From CAYNKA01 sp964397655 (GTDB lineage: Bacteria; Spirochaetota; Spirochaetia; DTKZ01), in assembly GCA_964397655.1 (NCBI GenBank), contig CAYNKA010000011.1, positions 62,001 to 126,000 of the forward strand: DNA of 64,000 bases, in the 5' to 3' direction. Positions within the stretch are counted from its first letter, which is position 1; the number at the start of each line of letters is the position of its first letter. The position numbers were made by a program, and so were the translations under genes. The notes under the pieces were generated by a model. It worked only from the letters and a program-made list of their open reading frames with translations. It was not told where the DNA came from and did no database searches. Below are positions 58,254-64,000 of this stretch, piece by piece.

Positions 58254-58926
58254 TGCGGGGCTCCCGGTTCGGTTCGCCGGTGAACGCCTTGAGGGCCGCT
58301 CCGTGATTCCGGGGCATGGTTACGAGAACGAGCCGGTCGCCCGCCATGAGGTCGTCGTCGCCGGATGGAACCGTCGCCGCGCCGTTCCTGACGATGGCCG
58401 ACACGAGCGCGTTCTTCGGCAGGTGGATGTCCTTGATGCGTTCGCCCAGCACGGGAGAATCGTCGGCGAGGACTATTTCCGTCACGTTCAGGCTGCCCTC
58501 CGCCACGGGGACGTAGCCGGATACCTGTTCCGCGAATGCCCTGTGCTCGATGAGACCGGCGAGGATTTCCGTGGTCGAGAACGCGTGGATGCCGAGCTTC
58601 ACGAAAACATCGACGTTGTCCGGATCGTTCGCGAGGGCCACCGTCCTCGGGACGCCGAACCCCAGAGCCGCGAGCTGGCAGATGACGAGGTTGTCCTGAT
58701 CGCTCGGGGTTATGGCCAGGACGGCATCCGCCCCGTCCGCGCCGACCTCCGCGAGCGTTCTCTCGTCGCTCGCGTCGCCGAACACGACGAGGGATCGCAG
58801 TTCTCGGGCCAATCGGACGCACTCCTCCTCGTTTCCGTCGATGACGACGGTGTCGTACCCTTTCGCCGCGAAGATCCGAGAAAGGTGAAGAAGGGAAGGT
58901 CCCTCTCCGGCCATGATGACTTTCAT
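58246..58926 (-). CDS. trkA: TrkA-type RCK protein with both N and C domains
   Basis: Cytoplasmic protein of 226 residues. The RCK_N domain begins Lys-Val-Ile-Met-Ala-Gly-Glu-Gly, a weakened nucleotide motif, followed by Val-Val-Ile-Asp-Gly-Asn and Gly-Asp-Ala-Ser-Asp. The RCK_C domain ends Leu-Met-Ala-Gly-Asp-Arg-Leu-Val-Leu-Val. With the next gene it makes a two-part TrkA, which would replace the tandem protein of enteric bacteria. It overlaps both neighbours. Confidence 0.88.
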   Translation of the reverse strand: MKVIMAGEGPSLLHLSRIFAAKGYDTVVIDGNEEECVRLARELRSLVVFGDASDERTLAEVGADGADAVLAITPSDQDNLVICQLAALGFGVPRTVALANDPDNVDVFVKLGIHAFSTTEILAGLIEHRAFAEQVSGYVPVAEGSLNVTEIVLADDSPVLGERIKDIHLPKNALVSAIVRNGAATVPSGDDDLMAGDRLVLVTMPRNHGAALKAFTGEPNREPRNA

Positions 58927-59363
58927 GGTTGTCCCTCCCGGTTTTCCGCTCTGCCGGGTCCCGCAGCTTCGAGGAACTTCTCCGCCGCTATGAAAGTTTG
59001 GCAGATGGTTTCCACACCCAGCATTGCGTAGAGTCCCGTCTTGCGTGGATCGATCGAACGCGCGATGACCCTCGGCACGCCGAAGATCCTTTTCGCGATC
59101 TGCGCCGACATCAGGTTGGCGTTGTCCTCGTCCGAAGCGGCTACGAGGATATCGGCCTCGTGGAGTTTCGCCTCCCTGAGCACCTTCATCCCGGTCGCGT
59201 CGCCGCTCAGGCGGAAACCGCTGAAATCGATGGACAGCCGTTCGAAAGCCGAGTCGTCCCGGTCGATGACGACCACGGAATCGCCTTTTTTACTGAGTTC
59301 CTCGGCGACGTAGGAACCCAGGCTTCCGCAGCCTATGACGACGACGTATCGGTTCCTATTCAT
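58923..59363 (-). CDS. TrkA N-domain protein
   Basis: Protein of 146 residues consisting mainly of one RCK_N domain with an intact Gly-Cys-Gly-Ser-Leu-Gly motif, Val-Ile-Asp-Arg-Asp-Asp at strand 2 and Ser-Gly-Asp-Ala-Thr-Gly. The C-terminal RCK_C domain is missing. It probably binds NAD or ATP and forms a gating ring with the preceding-numbered TrkA. Its ATG at 59363 lies inside the receiver-TPR gene. Confidence 0.88.
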   Translation of the reverse strand: MNRNRYVVVIGCGSLGSYVAEELSKKGDSVVVIDRDDSAFERLSIDFSGFRLSGDATGMKVLREAKLHEADILVAASDEDNANLMSAQIAKRIFGVPRVIARSIDPRKTGLYAMLGVETICQTFIAAEKFLEAAGPGRAENREGQP

Positions 59364-60051
59364 TCCGTCCCTCCTCCCCGCTTTCCCCGTCGAAGGCGAT
59401 ATCTCCCGATTTTTTCCACGAGGTGGAACGTTCGAGATTGGCCTTCGCGGGTTTAAAGGTCGGATCTATCTCAAGCGCGGCGCGAAAGAACCTCTGCGCT
59501 TCGATGGAATCGCCCCGGATCTCGTGCAGCGCTCCGATGAGGTTGTAGGCCTCGGGATGGGATGGAGCGATCCCTATCGCCCTTTTCACGGTTCCGAGGG
59601 CGTCCTCGAAAGACCTCCTGGTGATCTGCCGCTTCGCGAGTTCGACGAGGCTGTGGTAGTCGTCGACGGAAGACTCGTCCAAGTCCTCCCTGCGCATGGC
59701 CTGGAGGCTCATGTCCCGGATCTCGACCGGGCTGAACGGTTTTTGGATGAAGTCGACGGCGCCGAGTTTCATGGCTTCGACCGCGGATTCGATCGTCCCG
59801 TGGGCGGTGATGATCACGACGACCGTCCTAGGACGGGCTTCCTTGATCCGCCGGAGAGTCTCGATGCCGTTCATTCCCGGCATCTTGAGGTCAAGGAAGA
59901 CCAGGTCGTACGGGCGTTCTTCGATCTTTTTCAGGGCTTCCTCGCCGTTCACCGCGGTTTGAATCTCGCACCCTACCGGTTCGAGAGCCTGAGAAACGGT
60001 GAATCTGATGTTCTTCTCGTCATCCACGACGAGGATGGATTTCCTGTTCAT
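59356..60051 (-). CDS. Response regulator with receiver and TPR domains
   Basis: Protein of 231 residues. The receiver (1-120) is complete, with Asp10-Asp11, phosphoacceptor Asp54 in Leu-Asp-Leu-Lys-Met-Pro-Gly, Thr in Ile-Thr-Ala-His and Lys in Gln-Lys-Pro-Phe. The second half has two to three TPR-like helices (Ala-Leu-Gly-Thr-Val-Lys-Arg-Ala-Ile, then Ala-Gln-Arg-Phe-Phe-Arg-Ala-Ala-Leu-Glu). No DNA-binding domain is present, so output is probably by protein contact, possibly with the TrkA/TrkH products that follow. It overlaps the kinase gene by 32 bases. Confidence 0.88.
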   Translation of the reverse strand: MNRKSILVVDDEKNIRFTVSQALEPVGCEIQTAVNGEEALKKIEERPYDLVFLDLKMPGMNGIETLRRIKEARPRTVVVIITAHGTIESAVEAMKLGAVDFIQKPFSPVEIRDMSLQAMRREDLDESSVDDYHSLVELAKRQITRRSFEDALGTVKRAIGIAPSHPEAYNLIGALHEIRGDSIEAQRFFRAALEIDPTFKPAKANLERSTSWKKSGDIAFDGESGEEGRNE

Positions 60052-61888
60052 TTTTCCCTCCTATGGGACGGACGGGAATCGTGAAGGTGAAGGTGTTGCC
60101 CTTTCCCTCGGACGATTCCATCCAAATGGCGCCTCCGTGGGCGCGAACGATTTCCTTGCAGATTGAGAGCGCGATTCCGGCTCCGCCGGGATCGATGCCG
60201 TCCATGTGGACGAAGGTCTGGAACACCTTCGCGTGATATTCCTCGGGGATCGCGGGGCCGTCGTCCTTGACCGCGATGTGGACCCGGGGGCCGACCAAGC
60301 GGGCCGACAAGGCGACTTCGCCTCCTCGGCGAGCGTTTCTGATCGAGCTCGCCATGAGAGTGGACACGACCCACGTGATTTTGCCTTCGTCGAGCGTCAC
60401 ATCCGGCAGGTCGTCGTCCGAATTCGCCGTAATGCGGACCTTCTTGGATTTCGCCTGTTCAAGAAGACCGTTCACCGCCTGATCGAGAACGGTTCGCAGA
60501 CGCATCGTCTTGAATTCCAGTCCGATCATGCCGGCCTCGACGTTGGAAATGTCCAGAAGGCCGTTGACCAGTGCTTTCAGCCGGTTGACCTCCTCGTCGG
60601 CCGTTCGGAGCAGGGCGAGTTCATTCTCGTCCAGCTTCCGGCTCGACCTCTCCAACAGGATTTCGATGCTCATCCCGAGCCCGGTGAGCGGCGTCCTGAG
60701 CTCGTGCGATGCGGCCATGATGAATTCGCCTTTCAGCCTCTCGACCTCTTTCAAACGGGTCACGTCCTTGAGCAGCAGCACCGCTCCCCGGAGTCCTCGG
60801 TCCCCTCCCCGTATGGCGGTCGCCGAATAGAGATAGTGCAGGAACCGACCCTTCTCTTCGATGGAAATGATCCTCCTTTCGTCGGGGATGTCGGCCGGCC
60901 TGCCCGTTCTTACGATCTCCCCGATCAACCTGCAGACCTCGGCATCGGGAAAGATGTCCTCGCAGTGCAAAGCCGGAGAAGGGCTCGGATCCGATCGTAT
61001 GATGGAGCGGGCGGCCGGATTGATGCCGACGATCCGCAGTTCATCGTCGAAGATGATCAGGCCGTCCGCTATGCTCGAGAGGACCGCCTCGCTCTTGTTC
61101 TTCTCCGAGAGAATCCTGTCGACGTTCATTTCATGGTAGGTCGCGAGCTTTTCCGCCATCGCGTTGAATTCCGCGCTCAGGCTTCCGATCTCGTCCCCGG
61201 TCGGATCGGAAATCCGGGCGGAATAATCGCCGGAGGATATGGTCCTGGAAGCGTCCATGAGGCGCTTCAAGGGGCGGACGATTCTCTCCGCAAGGACGAG
61301 ACTGAAGAGGAGGGCCGCGAGCAGGGCCGCGGAGGCAGCCGCGGCGGTCGATCTGACCGCACGGCTTGCGACTACGGATGCCGTTTCGCTCGCGGCGTAC
61401 ATCGTCGTCTCGTTGAGGCGGAGGAGCCGCTCGCAGGCATCGCGCACCTCGCGGGAGGCCGGGGCTACGCTTCTTTGGTAATCGATCCTGAGCATCGCGG
61501 GGTCCGAGGGGACGTTTCGGACGAGCCTCGACGTTTCGCGACGATACCGCAGATAGGAGGAATCGATCGCCGATACGATCGCTGATTCTCCTTCGATGGT
61601 GATGTTGTCCTTCGCCCTGCCGAGCCATTCGTGGAACGTCGCCTCCTCCATGCGAAGCGATGCGGAGACGTCGGGACGATCCTTTTCGAAGAGAAGAATC
61701 CCGTTGTTCTGCCGTTCGAGGGACTCGAGCATCTTCTCGGCCGCTCGAATGCTCCTGTAGTTCTCGCGGAGGATGGCGTCCGCCGCCTTTCCCAGCGTCA
61801 AGAGGTTTTCCACCGACCAACCTATGACGAGGCACATGATGAAGAACGAAAAACCGTAGCCCAGGAGTATTTTCTTTTTCAGATTCAT
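60020..61888 (-). CDS. KinB-like sensor histidine kinase with degraded ATP site (second potassium operon)
   Basis: Sensor of 622 residues, a clear paralogue of the kinase at 54726-56591, with the same Met-Asn-Leu-Lys-Lys-Lys-Ile start, Ile-Leu-Arg-Glu-Asn-Tyr-Arg-Ser-Ile motif, HAMP, PAS and phosphoacceptor His in Ser-His-Glu-Leu-Arg-Thr-Pro (about 395). The ATPase domain is altered: the N box reads Ser-Thr-Leu-Met-Ala-Ser-Ser-Ile with the Mg-binding Asn gone, the G1 box is Asp-Asp-Gly-Pro-Ala, and the G2 box is Gly-Ala-Gly-Ile-Ala-Leu. Autokinase activity is therefore doubtful, while phosphatase or heterodimer roles remain possible. A sigma-54 promoter lies directly upstream. Confidence 0.9.
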   Translation of the reverse strand: MNLKKKILLGYGFSFFIMCLVIGWSVENLLTLGKAADAILRENYRSIRAAEKMLESLERQNNGILLFEKDRPDVSASLRMEEATFHEWLGRAKDNITIEGESAIVSAIDSSYLRYRRETSRLVRNVPSDPAMLRIDYQRSVAPASREVRDACERLLRLNETTMYAASETASVVASRAVRSTAAAASAALLAALLFSLVLAERIVRPLKRLMDASRTISSGDYSARISDPTGDEIGSLSAEFNAMAEKLATYHEMNVDRILSEKNKSEAVLSSIADGLIIFDDELRIVGINPAARSIIRSDPSPSPALHCEDIFPDAEVCRLIGEIVRTGRPADIPDERRIISIEEKGRFLHYLYSATAIRGGDRGLRGAVLLLKDVTRLKEVERLKGEFIMAASHELRTPLTGLGMSIEILLERSSRKLDENELALLRTADEEVNRLKALVNGLLDISNVEAGMIGLEFKTMRLRTVLDQAVNGLLEQAKSKKVRITANSDDDLPDVTLDEGKITWVVSTLMASSIRNARRGGEVALSARLVGPRVHIAVKDDGPAIPEEYHAKVFQTFVHMDGIDPGGAGIALSICKEIVRAHGGAIWMESSEGKGNTFTFTIPVRPIGGKNEQEIHPRRG

Positions 61889-61922
61889 TCGTCGAATTCC
61901 GTTCATAGGCCCGATGAATATG

Positions 61923-61938
61923 TGCAATTCCGATGCCA
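61923..61938 (-). promoter_or_regulatory. Sigma-54 promoter of the second kinase-potassium operon
   Basis: On the minus strand TGGCATC, four bases, TTGCA: the RpoN consensus with two changes in the -24 part. It is placed 35 bases before the kinase ATG, as in the paralogous operon. Confidence 0.88.
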
Positions 61939-62018
61939 AGACGGGGAAAACGGGATTTCAGCGGATTTTCAATTCAGGAGGGCGACGCAGACGGCGAAGA
62001 TCATGCAGAATGCAATGT

Positions 62019-63377
62019 CTACAATTCGTAGGTCTTTCTTTTTCGCCAGAGCGTGGCCTGGTCGATGCCCAGGATGTCGGCGGCTTCCTTGAGCGATGGG
62101 GTCTTCGCGATAATCCGGCGGATGTGCATTTCCTCGATCGCCTGAAGCGGTACGGGGTCCCCGATCTTGGGAGAGGCGGATGTCGCCGCGACGGCGGCGG
62201 TCATGTCCTGCTTGCCGATTTTCGGGCCGTTTCCGAGGATGACCGCCCTTTCGATGGCGTTTCGGAGTTCGCGGACGTTGCCCGGCCAGGAATACTGCGA
62301 CAATGCGGCCTCCACCTCGTCGTCGAAACCGAGAATCGATTTGTGGTTCGTTCGATTGAAGAGGAACAGGAGGCCTTTCGCCATGGGGACGATGTCTTCC
62401 GGCCGTTCTCGGAGAGGGGGAATCGTCAGGCTTATGACGTTGAGGCGGTAATAGAGGTCCTCCCTGAACGCGCCCTCGGCGACGCGCTTCTCGAGGTCGG
62501 CGTTCGTGGCGGCGATGATCCTGACGTCCGCGCGTCTGGCTTTGGAGTCGCCGAGCCGCTCGTACTCCTTGTCCTGGATGAAACGGAGCAGCTTGGCTTG
62601 AACCGGCAGCGCCATGTCCCCGATCTCGTCGAGGAAGAGTGTTCCTCCCTCGCAGGTCGCGATCCGCCCCGGATTGTCCTTCACGGCACCGGTGAAGGCC
62701 CCCTTCGCGTGTCCGAAAAGCTCGCTTTCCAGGAGTTCCGCCGGAAGGGAAGGACAGGAGACGATCGCCATCGGCTTGCCGGCCCTGGGGCTCCAGCGAT
62801 GGATGGCCCGGGCGAACACCGACTTGCCGGTGCCGCTTTCGCCCCGGAGCAGGATGATCGCCTCGGATGCCGCGGCTTTCTTCGCGGTCTCGATGACCAT
62901 CTGCATCGCGGGATTCCTGCTCTGGAGCTGCCCCTCCGGCTCCATCCTCTGCAGGCTTTCCGAAAGTACGGCTATCTCGTTCTCCAGTTTGCGTATCCTG
63001 CCGATGCGGCGCGTCATGAGCCTGATCTGTTCCGGGGTGAAGGGCTTGTCGATGTAGTCTTCCGCGCCGCGCCTCATGGCTTCCACGGCGCTGCCGATGG
63101 ACGCGTGGGCCGTGATGATGACGATCTTGGTCCACGGCGATTCGGCGGCGAAGACGGAAACCAGATCCATGCCGTCGTCTTCGCCGAGCCTAAGATCGAT
63201 GAAGGCCATGTCGAAGACGCGGAGCCTGCTCTCGGTCAGAGCCTCGTCCTTGCTTCCAACGGCGATGACTTCATGGCCCTCCCCCGCGAGGCAGTAGGCC
63301 AGGGTTTTGCGGATGTTCGCGTCGTCGTCGGCGACGAGGATGGAGAGCTGGAATTCGTCTTCCTTTCCCTCGGTCAT
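62019..63377 (-). CDS. Sigma-54-dependent response regulator, AlgB/NtrC type
   Basis: Activator of 452 residues. The receiver has Asp17-Asp18-Asp19 and phosphoacceptor Asp61. The AAA+ domain has Gly-Glu-Ser-Gly-Thr-Gly-Lys-Ser, Gly-Ala-Phe-Thr-Gly-Ala (needed to engage sigma-54) and Leu-Phe-Leu-Asp-Glu. The Fis-type helix-turn-helix ends the protein (Leu-Lys-Glu-Ala-Ala-Asp-Ile-Leu, Gln-Ala-Thr-Leu-Trp-Arg). GGAAG eight bases upstream sets the start at 63377. KinB pairs with AlgB in Pseudomonas. Here the gene lies upstream of both KinB-like operons and their sigma-54 promoters, so it is their probable activator. Confidence 0.93.
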   Translation of the reverse strand: MTEGKEDEFQLSILVADDDANIRKTLAYCLAGEGHEVIAVGSKDEALTESRLRVFDMAFIDLRLGEDDGMDLVSVFAAESPWTKIVIITAHASIGSAVEAMRRGAEDYIDKPFTPEQIRLMTRRIGRIRKLENEIAVLSESLQRMEPEGQLQSRNPAMQMVIETAKKAAASEAIILLRGESGTGKSVFARAIHRWSPRAGKPMAIVSCPSLPAELLESELFGHAKGAFTGAVKDNPGRIATCEGGTLFLDEIGDMALPVQAKLLRFIQDKEYERLGDSKARRADVRIIAATNADLEKRVAEGAFREDLYYRLNVISLTIPPLRERPEDIVPMAKGLLFLFNRTNHKSILGFDDEVEAALSQYSWPGNVRELRNAIERAVILGNGPKIGKQDMTAAVAATSASPKIGDPVPLQAIEEMHIRRIIAKTPSLKEAADILGIDQATLWRKRKTYEL

Positions 63378-63520
63378 GCGGTAATCTTCCCGCAGCCGCC
63401 CCAAGGAGTCAAGGGGATGGACGAGGGAACGCTTAAAGGCTGCGGATGCGGGCGACGCGGAACACCTGCCTCGATTCGCGCCCGGGCGGGTTTCGGCGTC
63501 CGCCCTTCCCCAATTTAAGA

Positions 63521-63550
63521 TTGACACGTTTCAATTTATGATAGTATGCT
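63521..63550 (+). promoter_or_regulatory. Sigma-70 promoter of the sugar-binding protein gene
   Basis: TTGACA (63521-63526), 18 bases, TATGCT (63545-63550), about 45 bases before the start codon. Confidence 0.7.
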
Positions 63551-63593
63551 TTGCTTGTTGTTTCGAATCCAGAACCTTGAAAGGGAGGAATGC

Positions 63594-64000
63594 ATGAAAA
63601 AGAAACTCTTCGTTGCGTTCGCGGTCCTGAGCCTCTTGGCCGCAGGGAGCCTGAGCGCAGGCGGATCGAAGGAGGCGAAGGCCGACAAGAAGATCGAGCT
63701 CACCTTCTTCTATCCGGTGCAGGTAGGAGGGCCTCTCACCGCTCTCATCGACAAGATAGCCAAGGATTTCTCCGCCGAGAATCCGGACATCGTGGTCAAG
63801 CCCGTCTATACCGGAAACTACGACGACACGGTGGTGAAGATCCAGACCGCCATCCAGGGGAAGAATCCGCCGGATTTCTTCATCAACCTCGCGACCCAGC
63901 GGTTCTCCATGGCCTCCTCGGGAATCGCGATGCCCCTGGACGACCTCATCAAGGCGGACGGGGCGGAAGGCAAGGCCTACATCGAAGACTTCCTGCCCGG
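63594..64000 (+). CDS. ABC sugar-binding protein (extracellular binding family 1), N-terminal part
   Basis: The first 135 codons are present; the gene continues beyond the window. The signal peptide ends Leu-Ser-Ala-Gly-Gly-Ser-Lys-Glu. The mature start (Ile-Glu-Leu-Thr-Phe-Phe-Tyr-Pro-Val, then Pro-Asp-Ile-Val-Val-Lys-Pro-Val-Tyr and Pro-Pro-Asp-Phe-Phe) matches UgpB-type proteins that bind glycerol-3-phosphate, maltose-like sugars or other carbohydrates. A GGAGG lies five bases before the ATG. The permeases would be expected outside the window. Confidence 0.88.
   Translation, partial: MKKKLFVAFAVLSLLAAGSLSAGGSKEAKADKKIELTFFYPVQVGGPLTALIDKIAKDFSAENPDIVVKPVYTGNYDDTVVKIQTAIQGKNPPDFFINLATQRFSMASSGIAMPLDDLIKADGAEGKAYIEDFLP

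Overview
The window is high-GC DNA with tightly packed genes. Many secreted binding proteins carry an N-terminus ending in Ala-Gly-Gly-Ser/Gln-Lys-Glu right after the signal peptide. With the gene repertoire (TRAP transporters, split TrkA subunits, DUF1576), this suggests a free-living or host-associated spirochaete. That assignment is inference; no rRNA or tRNA gene was seen to confirm it.

Layout. (1) 1-3866, minus strand: a TRAP uptake operon (dctP, dctQ, dctM), the start of a uroporphyrinogen-decarboxylase-like gene and an IclR regulator. dctM is broken by a one-base change in a run of seven G/C. (2) 4049-13610, plus strand: a PhnD-like binding protein, a histidine kinase and a sigma-54 response regulator, followed by paired dyads and a consensus -24/-12 promoter driving an AfuABC-type ABC importer, a phosphosugar (SIS) isomerase and an Fsr-type MFS protein. 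This looks like a sensed sugar-phosphate uptake unit. (3) 13663-16322: a secreted dienelactone hydrolase, a DUF1576 membrane protein and a small unknown. (4) 16358-21290, minus strand: a compact Mbh/Mrp-type cation/proton antiporter operon led by a PII-like protein and a PTS EIIA protein. (5) 21349-28635: housekeeping and assorted genes (hemolysin III, galE, rlmN, a papain-like protease with a Phe/Asp-rich tail, a RelBE-like toxin-antitoxin pair).

(6) 28815-40846: a catabolic region with an MttB-family methyltransferase, a branched-chain amino-acid-type ABC importer, a PreA-like dehydrogenase, a Gfo/Idh/MocA oxidoreductase, a NagB-like protein, a ROK regulator and a creatininase-acetyltransferase fusion. 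The promoters of mttB and of the importer share one palindromic operator. (7) 40949-45972: a repeat lipoprotein, small unknowns and an EF-P carrying Arg32 beside its likely rhamnosyltransferase EarP. (8) 46076-52000: a chemoreceptor, a PAS-LuxR regulator and a TAXI-type TRAP transporter.

(9) 52103-63377, minus strand: two consecutive potassium-uptake operons. Each begins with a KinB-like histidine kinase behind its own sigma-54 promoter and then carries a receiver-type protein and Trk/Ktr subunits. An AlgB/NtrC-type activator gene lies upstream of both. One kinase has a degraded ATP site, and one receiver-like protein has no visible phosphorylation pocket but carries a Cys/His cluster. This is the strongest candidate for an undescribed regulatory system. 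(10) 63594-64000: the start of an ABC sugar-binding protein.
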